Source of the DNA: Devosia marina | GTDB taxonomy: Bacteria; Pseudomonadota; Alphaproteobacteria; Rhizobiales; Devosiaceae | Direction of reading: 5' to 3' | Assembly: GCF_009758415.1 (NCBI RefSeq) | Contig: NZ_WQRF01000003.1 | Coordinates: forward strand, 124,001 to 188,000 | Length of the DNA: 64,000 nt | Part shown: positions 52,723 through 61,804 of the stretch, in pieces | How positions within the stretch are numbered: the first letter of the stretch is position 1 | Layout of the letters: each line of letters opens with the position of its first letter | Program-made: the position numbers and the translations under genes | Notes under the pieces: generated by a model | The model's database searches: none | Seen by the model: only the letters and a program-made list of their open reading frames with translations | Told to the model about the DNA's origin: nothing

Positions 52723-53562
52723 GTGGACTGGCTGACTGACAACAAGATACCGATCGGCAAATGGGCCAGTAATTTTTTCGACTGGCTACGCGACAATTTT
52801 TCCGGCGTATTTGACGCCATGGCCGACGGCGCCGAGGCCCTGATCGAGGGCCTGCTCTGGCTGCTACAGACCCCCCACCCGCTCATTATCATCGGCATAT
52901 TCGTTGGCCTGACCTGGATCCTTCAGCGCAACTGGAAGACCTGCCTTCTGGTGCTGGTCGGTTTCCTGTTCATCCTCAACCAGGAATATTGGGAGGCAAC
53001 CACCGAAAGCCTTACCCTGGTGATGAGCGCCTGTCTGGTTTGCATGTCCATCGGCGTGCCCATCGGTATTTTTGTTGCGCACCGCCCCACACTGTATCGC
53101 TATCTGCAGCCGGTCTTGGACCTGATGCAGACCCTTCCCACCTTCGTCTATCTCATTCCGGCCATCGTCTTCTTTGGCATCGGCATGGTGCCCGGCCTGA
53201 TCGCCACCGTCATCTTCGTGCTGCCCGCCCCGATCCGGCTGACCTATCTGGGCATTTCCAGCACTCCGACGCCCTTGCTCGAGGCGGTCGATGCCTTTGG
53301 CGGCACCGGCACGCAGAAACTGATCAAGGTCGAACTGCCCTTTGCACTGCCCCAGATCATGGCGGGCCTCAATCAGACCATCATGCTCTCGCTGTCCATG
53401 GTCGTGGTCGCCGCTCTTGTGGGCGCGGACGGACTTGGCGTTCCCGTGGTGCGGGCGCTCAACTCGGTCAACACGGCCCTCGGCTTTGAAAGCGGCTTCG
53501 TCATCGTCGTGGTGGCCATCATCCTTGACCGCATGTTGCGCATCGGGAGTGAACAGAAATGA
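52723..53562 (+). CDS. choW: Choline ABC transporter permease ChoW
   Basis: A 279-residue ProW/OpuAB-type permease with six or seven helices and the inner-membrane signature LEAVDAFGGTGTQKLIKVELPFALPQI (EAA loop). It starts with GTG behind GAGGGA. A charged amphipathic N-terminus (WASNFFDWLRDNFSGVFDAM) precedes the first helix, as in ProW. Overlaps choV as ATGA. Confidence 0.93.
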   Translation: MDWLTDNKIPIGKWASNFFDWLRDNFSGVFDAMADGAEALIEGLLWLLQTPHPLIIIGIFVGLTWILQRNWKTCLLVLVGFLFILNQEYWEATTESLTLVMSACLVCMSIGVPIGIFVAHRPTLYRYLQPVLDLMQTLPTFVYLIPAIVFFGIGMVPGLIATVIFVLPAPIRLTYLGISSTPTPLLEAVDAFGGTGTQKLIKVELPFALPQIMAGLNQTIMLSLSMVVVAALVGADGLGVPVVRALNSVNTALGFESGFVIVVVAIILDRMLRIGSEQK

Positions 53563-54617
53563 GTGACGCTGTCGTCTTCGACAATGTGAGCATCGTCTTC
53601 GGCGATCATCCCGACACGGCCCTGCCGCTGATGGATGCCGGGCGGGACCGCGCCGAAATCCAGCAGGAAACCGGCCAGATACTGGGCGTGCATGATTGCT
53701 CGCTGTCGGTACAGGAGGGCGAAATCCTCGTCCTGATGGGCCTGTCCGGTTCGGGCAAGTCCACCCTTTTGCGGGCCGTCAATGGGCTCAATCCGGTGGT
53801 GCGCGGCAATGTGCGGGTCAATATCGGCGATTGGACCTGCGATCCGGGCAGTTGCAGCAAGGACGACCTTTTGCGCCTGCGCCGCGAATGCGTCGCCATG
53901 GTCTTTCAGCAATTCGGCCTCCTGCCCTGGCGCAATGTCACCGACAATGTCGCCCTCGGCCTCGAACTGGGCGGCATGAGCCGAGCCAAACGCGAAGCCA
54001 AGGTGAAGGAACAGCTTGAGCTGGTCGGCTTGTCCGACTGGGCCGACAGCAAGGTCGGCGAGCTTTCGGGCGGCATGCAGCAGCGCGTCGGACTGGCGCG
54101 GGCCTTCGCCACCGAAGCGCCGATCCTGCTCATGGACGAGCCATTCTCCGCGCTCGACCCGCTGATCCGTACGCGCCTGCAGGATGAATTGCTTGAACTT
54201 CAGGCCAAGCTCAAGCGCACGATCATCTTCGTCAGCCACGATCTCGACGAGGCCTTCAAGCTTGGCAATCGCATCGCCATTATGGATGGTGGGCGCATCA
54301 CCCAAGCCGGCACACCCCAGGAAATCACCGCTAATCCGGCCAATGCCTATGTCGAGGATTTCGTCACCCACATGAATCCGCTGCGGGTGCTGCAGGCCTC
54401 GGACGTTATGCTCGCCAGCGCCGATGCGCCTTCCACGACCCCGGACAACGAGGTTCAGGTCGTTTCCGACGCGCCGGTCGCCGATGTGATCGACGCCCTG
54501 TCTGATGGTGCAGATACCATTGGGGTCACCGATGAGGACGGCAAGGAGATTGGCTCGATCTCCAGCCAGCAGGTAGTCGACGCCTTGCGCTCACGCGCGA
54601 CACGCGACCCCGAATAG
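53559..54617 (+). CDS. choV: Choline ABC transporter ATP-binding protein ChoV
   Basis: A 352-residue ProV-type ATPase: Walker A GLSGSGKSTLLRAVNGL, signature LSGGMQQRVGLARA, Walker B PILLMDEPFSALDP. The N-terminus has the ProV-like FGDHPDTALPLMDAGRDRAEIQQETG segment. The C-terminal 70 residues are only a partial CBS-like module, shorter than the two CBS domains of ProV, consistent with a choline-uptake rather than an osmosensing role. Confidence 0.93.
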   Translation: MSDAVVFDNVSIVFGDHPDTALPLMDAGRDRAEIQQETGQILGVHDCSLSVQEGEILVLMGLSGSGKSTLLRAVNGLNPVVRGNVRVNIGDWTCDPGSCSKDDLLRLRRECVAMVFQQFGLLPWRNVTDNVALGLELGGMSRAKREAKVKEQLELVGLSDWADSKVGELSGGMQQRVGLARAFATEAPILLMDEPFSALDPLIRTRLQDELLELQAKLKRTIIFVSHDLDEAFKLGNRIAIMDGGRITQAGTPQEITANPANAYVEDFVTHMNPLRVLQASDVMLASADAPSTTPDNEVQVVSDAPVADVIDALSDGADTIGVTDEDGKEIGSISSQQVVDALRSRATRDPE

Positions 54618-54645
54618 TCAGTCCGAACGTCAGCCTCAAAACCAG

Positions 54646-54674
54646 AACGGGAGCGGTCTGGCCGCTCCCGTTTT
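54646..54674 (+). terminator. Intrinsic terminator of choXWV
   Basis: AACGGGAGCGG, loop of five, CCGCTCCCGTT followed by TT; perfect 11-base arms, 28 bases after choV and just before the end of the convergent gene at 54679. Confidence 0.85.
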
Positions 54675-54678
54675 CGTA

Positions 54679-56553
54679 TTATTCCGTTTCGGCGCCGTCG
54701 GCCAACTGCCCCAGCTTGACCTGGGTGAGCAGGCTCAGCTCGTCATAGACTGTCCATTCATCGACGATCTTGCCATTCTTCCAGTGATAGTGGCTCATCC
54801 CCATCACCTGCACGCGCTTGCCGGTCGGATCCCCCAGCGTGCCCAGAATGCCATAGCCGAGGTGGTGTCCTTCCATGACCCAGCGCACAGCGACCTTGGT
54901 GCCGCCCTCGTCGCACTGATTCGATGCCACATGCTGGATTTCATAGGAAGCGTCGGGCAGCGAACCGATCAGCCCCAGATGCTGGTGAATGATGGCTGCG
55001 TGACCATAGAGCTCCTTCATCAGCGGACCGTGATATTGCGCGTTGGGCGCATAGTCCTGTGCGATGCGGCCAAACATGCGCTTGGTAAAGATCTCATGCA
55101 GCATTTCGATAGTCTGGGCTTCCACATCATTGTGGGCCAGTGACGTATCGGCCTTTTCCGCCGGCGGGGTCTGGCCGACAAAGCGGCGGTTCTCTCCGAT
55201 ATCAAGCGAGAGCAGCCCAGCATCGAACTTGGCCTTGGCGGTGCGCATAGCGAAGGCATGCGGATCGAGGCCCAACTGCTGGATGATGGCCATGTTGTCG
55301 GCCACAACCCACTCCCGGTAGATCTTGTTCTGGAAGATCATGCAGTCCGCAATGGTGCGGCTGACAAACGGCTTGCCGGTCGGCGGACCGAAATGGCCGT
55401 ATTGGGTATGCCGCCCGGAACCGGTCACCAGGTGACTGGTGAAAAAGCCTTCCTTGTCATTGCCGTTCCAGATCACATGCGTGCCCATGCCGCGCCGCTC
55501 TGGAAAGCTCACCAGCCGCTGAATGGTGTCGCGCACAATGTCTTCACGATTGTAGATGGTGCCGGTTGTGCCATAGAGCACGCAATTATGGGTATAGTGG
55601 GTGTAGATCAGCCCGATATCGCGCTCATCCCAGATCTTGTGGGTGCAGCGGATGATGTAGTCGACAATGTCAGTATAGATATCGTCGAACCCCTCCATGG
55701 ACTGGCCACGCGGCCGGTCGGTCGGTGCCAGGTCGACATAGTCATGGCGCTCGACCTGCAGCACCTCTTCCTTGCCGGTGGCGGGCATCGCCTTGCCCTT
55801 GCCGGTGCTGTCGTTCGCGCTCATCTCAACTCCTTGGTCTGCTGCCTGCGCGGCATGGTGTGCATCTGTCCCACCCAACCAGTCGCGCATATGACGCGCC
55901 ACTGCGGCAGGATTTTCAAGCGGGGCGAAGTGCCCAGCGTCTGGAATGGTGAAGAAACGCGCGCCGGGAATCCCCTGGGCCAGTTCTTCGTGGGCCGCAA
56001 TTGGGCAGACCTTTTCGTCCGCCCCGGCGAGGACAAGTACCGGCGCGCTGATGGCACCGAGACGCGGCCGGCTGTCTGCACGGTGGATCGCCACTTCGGA
56101 CTGCTGGGCCAACACCTCCGCGCCGGCATCGCGCGACATGGCCATGATTGTGGCGCGAAGCGCGGCATTGTCGGCATTGACCGGTGAAACGAGTTTTTCC
56201 CAGCCATCGATTATGTAGCCGTCCATGCCGTCTTGCCGCGCCTTGTCGGCGGATGCGCGTCGAACCGCGGCATTCTCTGGGGGGTCCGGACGGGGTGTCG
56301 TATCGATCAGCGCCAGGCGTTCAATCCGCTCGGGCGCCTGCGCCATCATCTCGAGCGCGACGATCCCGCCCAGCGAAAAACCCAGCAATGCAAACCGCTT
56401 GGGCGCCTCCGCCAGCAGTTTCCCGGCCAGCTCCGGCGTCGATTGGGCGCCGGTCATGTCCATGACCCGCATGTCCGGATGACCCAGTTCTGCCATCAGA
56501 GGTCCGAACAGACGTGCGTCGCAGACTGTGCCCGGCAGCAGCAATAGCGGCAT
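54679..56553 (-). CDS. Fused alpha/beta-hydrolase and SnoaL-like (NTF2-fold) protein
   Basis: One uninterrupted frame encodes 624 residues. Residues 1-228 are an alpha/beta-hydrolase with nucleophile S60 (GFSLGG), D179 and H208 (DAGHFAPLE). Residues 244-624 contain two SnoaL/NTF2-like domains (FDDIYTDIVDYIIRCTHKIWDERDIG and later IEMLHEIFTKRMFG). At 55824 the SnoaL part has its own ATG behind a strong AAGGAG, so a separate 381-residue protein is probably made too. Either a lost stop fused two genes, or both forms are used. The ATG at 56553 follows GAGG. It is divergent from the HisD-like gene at 56775, with a LacI-type operator between. Substrate unknown. Confidence 0.8.
   Translation of the reverse strand: MPLLLLPGTVCDARLFGPLMAELGHPDMRVMDMTGAQSTPELAGKLLAEAPKRFALLGFSLGGIVALEMMAQAPERIERLALIDTTPRPDPPENAAVRRASADKARQDGMDGYIIDGWEKLVSPVNADNAALRATIMAMSRDAGAEVLAQQSEVAIHRADSRPRLGAISAPVLVLAGADEKVCPIAAHEELAQGIPGARFFTIPDAGHFAPLENPAAVARHMRDWLGGTDAHHAAQAADQGVEMSANDSTGKGKAMPATGKEEVLQVERHDYVDLAPTDRPRGQSMEGFDDIYTDIVDYIIRCTHKIWDERDIGLIYTHYTHNCVLYGTTGTIYNREDIVRDTIQRLVSFPERRGMGTHVIWNGNDKEGFFTSHLVTGSGRHTQYGHFGPPTGKPFVSRTIADCMIFQNKIYREWVVADNMAIIQQLGLDPHAFAMRTAKAKFDAGLLSLDIGENRRFVGQTPPAEKADTSLAHNDVEAQTIEMLHEIFTKRMFGRIAQDYAPNAQYHGPLMKELYGHAAIIHQHLGLIGSLPDASYEIQHVASNQCDEGGTKVAVRWVMEGHHLGYGILGTLGDPTGKRVQVMGMSHYHWKNGKIVDEWTVYDELSLLTQVKLGQLADGAETE
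55813..55836 (-). promoter_or_regulatory. Internal Shine-Dalgarno and start codon in the fused ORF
   Basis: AAGGAG lies 5 bases before the in-frame ATG at 55824-55822 (residue 244 of the fusion), where the SnoaL-like part begins. This is better than the SD of the full-length ORF and suggests independent translation of the C-terminal protein. Confidence 0.65.
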
Positions 56554-56671
56554 CACCGCCACCTCATCGCTTGCTTTTCTCACCGCTGGCACTGCGTGTC
56601 CGTTCCTCGATCCGTGTCGTCGGGCATCGACGAAAGATCGATCCCTCTCCCGCAAAAAACTCTGGCAAATT

Positions 56672-56687
56672 TTGAATACGTATGCAA
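56672..56687. promoter_or_regulatory. LacI-type operator 1
   Basis: TTGAATACGTATGCAA, one mismatch from a perfect palindrome and from operator 3. It lies between the divergent hydrolase/SnoaL gene and the HisD-like gene at 56775. Confidence 0.75.
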
Positions 56688-56774
56688 GATCGAATTTCAG
56701 AACTGCCGATCGGGCGGGCGCAAAGCAGAACGCGCCAGTCCCGCGGCATAAATCCATCGCCTTTGGAGTTTGCA

Positions 56775-58073
56775 ATGACCGCCCCCGCTTCCTCGCCCTT
56801 CCCCGGCGTAATCTACGTCAAGGCACCCGAGCGCTCCTCTGTGAGCGACAACGCGCCCGTGGAAACGCTGGTCAGTGAAATCATCGCCAATGTGCGTGCA
56901 TATGGGGATGCTGCCGTCCGGGACTATTCGCTCAAGTTCGACAAGGCCGAATTGAAGGTCTTCGAAGTCACTGACGAGGAGCGCGCCGAGGCGTTGGCCG
57001 AACTCGACCCGCAGACCCGCAAGGACACCGAATTCGCCATCGACAATGTCCGCAAATTTGCCGAAGCGCAGCTTGCGACTATTCTACCGCTTGAGGTCGA
57101 GACTCTGCCTGGGGTTCATATGGGGCACCGCGTCATCCCCATCGAACGCGTTGGCTGCTACGTCCCGGGCGGGCGCTACCCGCTTCTTTCCGCTCCGATC
57201 ATGACCATCGTTCCGGCCAAGGTTGCCGGTGTCGACGAGATCGTCGCCTGTCTGCCACCCAACGCCCACAAGGCCATGATCGCCGGTTGTCACCTCTCCG
57301 GCGCCGACCGCATCTTCAAGATCGGTGGGGCCCAGGCCATCGCCGCCATGGCCTATGGCACTGAGAGCGTTCCGGCCGTCAACAAGATCGTCGGCCCCGG
57401 CAATGCCTTCGTCAACGAGGCGAAGCGTCAGGTGTTTGGCCCCGTCGGCATCGACCAGCTTGCCGGCCCCTCCGAAATCTTCGTGGTCGCGGACGCAACG
57501 GGCGACGCAGAAATGATCGCCACCGACCTGCTCGCCCAGGCCGAGCATGACATCCGCACACGCGTCGGCCTCATCACCACCGACAAGGCCCTTGCCGAAG
57601 CCGTGCAGAAGGAGGTCGAGGCCCAGCTTGAAACGCTCTCGACAGCCAATACTGCCCGCGAAGCCTGGATCAACTATGGCGAGATCACCGTTTGCGAGAA
57701 CGAAGACGCCATGATCGCCTATTCTGACCTGATCGCTGCCGAGCACCTGCAGGTGCACACCGCAGATGCCAGGGCGTTCGCCAAGAAGCTGCGCAATTAC
57801 GGGTCGCTGTTCATCGGGGAACTGGCCAGCGTAGTCTATTCCGACAAGTGCTCGGGCACCAACCACACCCTGCCCACCATGGGCGCGGGCCGCTATACGG
57901 GCGGGCTCTGGGTCGGCGCTTATGTCAAGATCGCCACCCACCAGTGGCTCGATGAACGCGGTGTTTCCCAAGTCGCGCCGCCCGCCGCACGCCAGTCAGC
58001 CAGTGAAGGGCTCGAAGGCCACCGCCGCGCCGCCCAACTGCGGCTCGACCGCATGCAAGCCAAGGCCAACTAA
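56775..58073 (+). CDS. Catabolic histidinol-dehydrogenase-family protein 1
   Basis: A 432-residue HisD-family NAD-dependent dehydrogenase. HisD features are kept: [34 protein letters not shown], the zinc-ligand QAEHD block, the catalytic EH pair in AAEHLQVHT and the C-terminal GHRRAAQLR. No histidine-biosynthesis gene is nearby, while a second paralog, an SDR, an amidase and a LacI regulator are. A catabolic alcohol-to-acid role like that of HpsN (sulfopropanediol 3-dehydrogenase) is more likely than histidinol oxidation. The ATG at 56775 has GGAG before it. A LacI-type operator lies about 90 bases upstream. Confidence 0.85.
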   Translation: MTAPASSPFPGVIYVKAPERSSVSDNAPVETLVSEIIANVRAYGDAAVRDYSLKFDKAELKVFEVTDEERAEALAELDPQTRKDTEFAIDNVRKFAEAQLATILPLEVETLPGVHMGHRVIPIERVGCYVPGGRYPLLSAPIMTIVPAKVAGVDEIVACLPPNAHKAMIAGCHLSGADRIFKIGGAQAIAAMAYGTESVPAVNKIVGPGNAFVNEAKRQVFGPVGIDQLAGPSEIFVVADATGDAEMIATDLLAQAEHDIRTRVGLITTDKALAEAVQKEVEAQLETLSTANTAREAWINYGEITVCENEDAMIAYSDLIAAEHLQVHTADARAFAKKLRNYGSLFIGELASVVYSDKCSGTNHTLPTMGAGRYTGGLWVGAYVKIATHQWLDERGVSQVAPPAARQSASEGLEGHRRAAQLRLDRMQAKAN

Positions 58074-58079
58074 AAAAGG

Positions 58080-58106
58080 AAGGGCCGGTGGAGACGCCGG
58101 CCCTTT
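58080..58106 (+). terminator. Intrinsic terminator after HisD-like gene 1
   Basis: AAGGGCCGG, loop of eight, CCGGCCCTT then TCTC, 6 bases after the stop codon. Convergent with the RraA-like gene ending at 58137. Confidence 0.8.
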
Positions 58107-58136
58107 CTCATGTGGGTATGACAAGGCGACAGCGCC

Positions 58137-58838
58137 TCACTTGATTTCGTCGGCCTCTGCCCACGCCGCCCGCAGCTTCTCCACTGTGAACCCGGGCGCG
58201 CGTGCTGCTGACAGAATCGGCACTTCCTTGCGCATCACGACATCGATGGCTTGAGGCATGCGCTCGATATGCTCGGCCGGAATGACCACCGCACCATGCC
58301 GGTCCGCATGGATCAGGTCATCGGGCCGGACACTCATCCCGAACACCCTCACCGGACAATCCAGCTCGGTCACATGCACGAAGGCGTGGCTCGGGCCCAC
58401 TGCCCCGGCGATCACCTGATAGCCCTCGTCCAGCATGCCCAGGTCGCGCAACACGCCATTGGTCAGCGTACCGGCAACGCCCAGCCCCTTGTGCTGGGCC
58501 ACCTGCATTTCGCCCCAGAAACCGCCGATCACATGAGGCCAGTCGGTATCCTCAATGACCACGACATTGGGGCCGTCTCCTGCCGCGACATATTCGTAAT
58601 AGTGCATGCGCAGCGCCCGTACCTCCGCTGCCGGCTTCTGGGCCGGCGAGGAGGCACGGATCTTCGCCGTGCGGGCAAAACCCACCACCGGCGGCAGAGC
58701 CGGATCAGCACAGACCACAGGTTGCTTGGTAAAACCCTCCGCCGTGCGTCCGCCCATGACATGTTCAAGAGCATTGCAGACGGTTGGCGTATCCGCCTTA
58801 CGCAGAGCGGCGAGCGTTCCGAGGGTGATGGTGGGCAT
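58137..58838 (-). CDS. RraA-family protein (HMG/oxaloacetate aldolase-like)
   Basis: A 233-residue member of the RraA/dimethylmenaquinone-methyltransferase-like fold: GPNVVVIEDTDWPHVIGGFWGEM with the following GLGVAGTLTNGVLRDLGML matches the family block that binds a divalent metal and a pyruvate-like enolate. Catabolic members are 4-hydroxy-4-methyl-2-oxoglutarate aldolases or oxaloacetate decarboxylases. It starts 5 bases after the bicupin gene, so the two are co-transcribed from the operator at 59923. Confidence 0.82.
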   Translation of the reverse strand: MPTITLGTLAALRKADTPTVCNALEHVMGGRTAEGFTKQPVVCADPALPPVVGFARTAKIRASSPAQKPAAEVRALRMHYYEYVAAGDGPNVVVIEDTDWPHVIGGFWGEMQVAQHKGLGVAGTLTNGVLRDLGMLDEGYQVIAGAVGPSHAFVHVTELDCPVRVFGMSVRPDDLIHADRHGAVVIPAEHIERMPQAIDVVMRKEVPILSAARAPGFTVEKLRAAWAEADEIK

Positions 58839-58843
58839 TTCTG

Positions 58844-59887
58844 CTACTCCGCTGCCTGCGCCGCCGCAAACACCGGCGCTGCCGGAGCCGCCGCACCACG
58901 GATGACAAAGGCAATCGCATCAGCCGAGGCTGGGTTGCGGAAACCATGCATCAATCCGACAGGCACAGTCAGCGTGTCGCCCGCACCCAGGACCAGCGAA
59001 CCGCCGTCCCAGGTGAACTCCAGCGTGCCGGACTGCACAAAGATCACTTCCTGTTCCGCACGGGCATGGGCAGGGATAACGGCGCCCGTTTCCAGCTTCA
59101 GGCGACGCAGGGTGAAGTCGTGCTTCCAGTGCCCGATGATCGGACCGGCCTTGATGCCATCCTGCCCATCCACATCGCCTATCACGGCGGCTTCCTCGAC
59201 GCCTTCACCGGCCAGCGGCGAGTTCGGATCGCCTTTGATGTCGCTCGCCTTGATGGCGTATTTGGCAAGTTCTTCCAGCGGCGGCGTGGCGAGCGCCTTG
59301 AGCACTTCGGCGCTCGGCGGCTGCTCCAGTTCGGCGCCTTCCGGCACGGTCTCGCCCAATGTGGTGTCGACCAGCTTGCCGCCCTTGAGCAGCTTCAAAC
59401 CGTAGTCCTCGGCCATCTTGAACACGCTCGGCGCCCAGACAACCTTGCCCGGATCGTCATGGCCCAGCACGACGAACAGGAACCCGGTGCCTTCATCGAG
59501 CTTTTCGAAGCCGCGGAACATATGGGTCGGCACGGTTGCTACATCGCCCGGCTCAACATCGATATAGCCCTCGTCCTTGTCCGGGCCAAAGACGAAACGC
59601 CATTTTCCTGTATGGACCACAAAGGTCTCGGCGGTCAGGTGGCTGTGCTGGGAATTGGTACAGCCGAAGGGTTGACGCGCCGCGCCTACATTGAACCCAT
59701 GCGCCTCGGGAATATGCACCACCTGCGCCGGGTTTTCGGATACGCCCGGCCCGATGATCGTGAAATTTTCCTTCCGATCCGACCCCGGCGTGCGGGCATC
59801 GATAAAGGCGTTGCGCAGCCCCTTGAGGTCGGCATAGCGCACCAGACGCTTTTCCATATCGGCTTGGGTCCAAGTCTTCTGGGTCAT
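58844..59887 (-). CDS. Bicupin protein, dioxygenase-like
   Basis: A 347-residue protein with two cupin domains. The first (about residues 60-150) contains TNSQHSHLTAETFVVHTGKWRFVFG and a PGDVATVPTHMFRGFE strand; the second (about 255-335) contains IPAHARAEQEVIFVQSGTLEF and VPVGLMHGFRNP. His and Glu in each can bind metal. The layout recalls gentisate- and homogentisate-type ring-cleavage dioxygenases but also sugar-isomerase bicupins. First gene of the bicupin-RraA pair, with a LacI-type operator 36 bases before its start. Confidence 0.75.
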   Translation of the reverse strand: MTQKTWTQADMEKRLVRYADLKGLRNAFIDARTPGSDRKENFTIIGPGVSENPAQVVHIPEAHGFNVGAARQPFGCTNSQHSHLTAETFVVHTGKWRFVFGPDKDEGYIDVEPGDVATVPTHMFRGFEKLDEGTGFLFVVLGHDDPGKVVWAPSVFKMAEDYGLKLLKGGKLVDTTLGETVPEGAELEQPPSAEVLKALATPPLEELAKYAIKASDIKGDPNSPLAGEGVEEAAVIGDVDGQDGIKAGPIIGHWKHDFTLRRLKLETGAVIPAHARAEQEVIFVQSGTLEFTWDGGSLVLGAGDTLTVPVGLMHGFRNPASADAIAFVIRGAAAPAAPVFAAAQAAE

Positions 59888-59922
59888 GGTTAGATCCCCT
59901 TTCGCTCAGCAGGATAGCATTT

Positions 59923-59938
59923 TTGCATTCGTATGCAA
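59923..59938. promoter_or_regulatory. LacI-type operator 2
   Basis: TTGCATTCGTATGCAA, one base from a perfect palindrome and from operator 3; directly upstream of the bicupin-RraA operon and downstream of the lacI-type gene. Confidence 0.78.
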
Positions 59939-59983
59939 TATGCGTTTCAGATGTGGCAAAGCCATGTCCGCATGGACAATTCG

Positions 59984-61054
59984 TCAGCTTTTGCCGGGTT
60001 TGTAGATTCGGCGGCCGTCGATTTCGACCACGCCAGTCTTGGGCAAGCGCGCGGATGTCCGCACGATCAGGTCGCCGCTCAAAATGCGGTGCTCAGCCTC
60101 GATCTCCCCACTGGAAATCTGGCCCATCAGAATATTGACGGTAGCTTCCACCATCCGCTTCATCGGCTGGCTCATCGAGGTGATACCATAGGAAGCCCAG
60201 CGCGCCGGGCCAACGTCGTCATAGCCAACAATCGAGAGATCATTGGGTATCGATAGGCCAAACTCGTAACGGGCGACGTCCATAACCGCGACAGCCATGT
60301 GATCATTGGCAACAAACAGGGCGTCGGGACGGTCTGGCCGCGAAAACATCTCTCTAGCCGCAGCCTCGGCCTCGGCCCGATCATAATTGCCCACGCCTAT
60401 GACTATGTCATCGTGCCCGGCCTCTGCCAGCGCCTCCCGGTAACCGGCAAAGCGGTCCCGATTGGTGGAGGAGCTTTCTACGCCCGAAATATAGCCAAAG
60501 CGTCTATGCCCGCCGGCGATCAGGAATTCCGCGATACGTCGTCCGCCCTCGCGGTTGCGGGTCGTGACGCTCGAGACTGCATCGCGTTCGGTTGTACGGT
60601 TGAACAGCACGACCGGGATGCCCGCCGTGGCGCACTCTTCGGACAGATGCGAGGACAGCGTCGTCGAGGCGAGAATGATCCCGTCCACCCGATACTGCAT
60701 CAACTGATCGAACACCGGGTCGCTGTCCCGATCCATATGACCGGTGAACAGTAGCAATCGGTAGTTTTCCTTGACCAGCAGGCGCCCCAGCTCTTCAAGC
60801 ACATCGGGATAGAACAGGTTTTCCAGATACGCCATCACCACCGCAATGATGCGCGAGCGATTGGTAATCAGCGAGCGGGCGATGGCATTGGGCCGGTAGC
60901 CCAGTTCCTGCGCCGCGGCCATGACCTTTTCGCGGGTCTTGGGGGAGATGGAGGCGCCAGGCGTAAAAGTGCGGGAGACAGCAGACTGCGAGACGCCTGC
61001 GCGTCGTGCGACCTGCGAGGAGGTCACCCCAGACTTTTTTACTCCGCCGTCCAT
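59984..61054 (-). CDS. LacI-family transcriptional regulator
   Basis: A 356-residue LacI/GalR regulator. The helix-turn-helix is VTSSQVARRAGVSQSAVSRTF (residues 10-30), the hinge helix SPKTREKVMAAAQELGYRPNAIAR, and a periplasmic-binding-type sensor domain follows (IPVVLFNRT, FVANDHMAVAVMDVARYEFGLSIPNDLSIVGYDDV). The start overlaps the SDR stop by 16 bases. Three palindromes of the form TTGCATACGTATGCAA in this region are its likely operators. The effector is probably a sugar-like or hydroxy-acid intermediate. Confidence 0.92.
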   Translation of the reverse strand: MDGGVKKSGVTSSQVARRAGVSQSAVSRTFTPGASISPKTREKVMAAAQELGYRPNAIARSLITNRSRIIAVVMAYLENLFYPDVLEELGRLLVKENYRLLLFTGHMDRDSDPVFDQLMQYRVDGIILASTTLSSHLSEECATAGIPVVLFNRTTERDAVSSVTTRNREGGRRIAEFLIAGGHRRFGYISGVESSSTNRDRFAGYREALAEAGHDDIVIGVGNYDRAEAEAAAREMFSRPDRPDALFVANDHMAVAVMDVARYEFGLSIPNDLSIVGYDDVGPARWASYGITSMSQPMKRMVEATVNILMGQISSGEIEAEHRILSGDLIVRTSARLPKTGVVEIDGRRIYKPGKS

Positions 61055-61803
61055 CCGCCATCCACCAGAAGCGCCGTGCCGGTGATCAGCGACGCCGCGT
61101 CTGAGGCCAGAAATACAATTGGCCCCATGATATCCTCCACCCGCCCGAGCCGCCCCAGCTTGATTTTTGACAGAACCCACGAGCGGAAGTCGGGATCGCT
61201 CAGGTTCTTCGCCGTCAACTCGGTTTCTATGAAGGTCGGGCAGACCGTATTGATCCGAATATTGCTGGCCCCGAGCTCAATGGCCAAGGCTTTTGTCAGA
61301 CCTTCAACAGCATGTTTGCTTGCCGCATAGACCGCTCGATTGGGTCCACCAACATGTCCCATCTGCGAGGACACATTGATGATCGAGCCCCCCTGCCCCG
61401 CAGCCTGCAATTTTCCGGCCACGGCCTGGGTCACGAACAGCGTTGCGGCCAGGTTTACCTGCATGACAGCCTGATAGTCTGCTGGCGTCACACCAGCCAG
61501 ATCGCTATGGCGCGCCGTGCCGGCCGAATTGACCAGCACATCGAACGGCGCGCTGTCAGCGACAAAGTCCCGCACCGCTTCGAAATCTGTAATGTCGAGC
61601 ACCACGCCCTCAACCGCGCGACCCACCGCTGCCATTTCGTTGACGACCCGCTCGATATCGGCGGCGGTGCGCGCCGCCACGGTGACATGCGCCCCCGCTT
61701 CGGCCAGCGCCACCGAGGCCCCCAGCCCGATGCCGCGCGTGCCCCCGGTGACCAGGGCACGTTTGCCATCGAGACGAAAGCTGGGGGTCGTGGGCAAAGG
61801 CAT
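61039..61803 (-). CDS. SDR-family oxidoreductase
   Basis: A 254-residue classical SDR: TGGTRGIG (19-26), NSAG (92-95), catalytic S145/S146, Y159 and K163, and the terminal VFLASDAASLITGTALLVDGGW. Closest in style to gluconate-5-dehydrogenase/3-oxoacyl reductase types. Starts 1 base after the second HisD-like gene stops and overlaps the LacI gene, so hisD-SDR-lacI is one operon. The longer frame from 61938 only shadows the HisD gene. Confidence 0.88.
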   Translation of the reverse strand: MPLPTTPSFRLDGKRALVTGGTRGIGLGASVALAEAGAHVTVAARTAADIERVVNEMAAVGRAVEGVVLDITDFEAVRDFVADSAPFDVLVNSAGTARHSDLAGVTPADYQAVMQVNLAATLFVTQAVAGKLQAAGQGGSIINVSSQMGHVGGPNRAVYAASKHAVEGLTKALAIELGASNIRINTVCPTFIETELTAKNLSDPDFRSWVLSKIKLGRLGRVEDIMGPIVFLASDAASLITGTALLVDGGWTAE

Positions 61804-61804
61804 G

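Noticed and set aside
56775..58073. Annotation as biosynthetic histidinol dehydrogenase (hisD)
   Set aside because: No other his genes are near, a second paralog lies 5 kb away, and the genes share LacI operators with catabolic genes. The same argument applies to 61805-63133.
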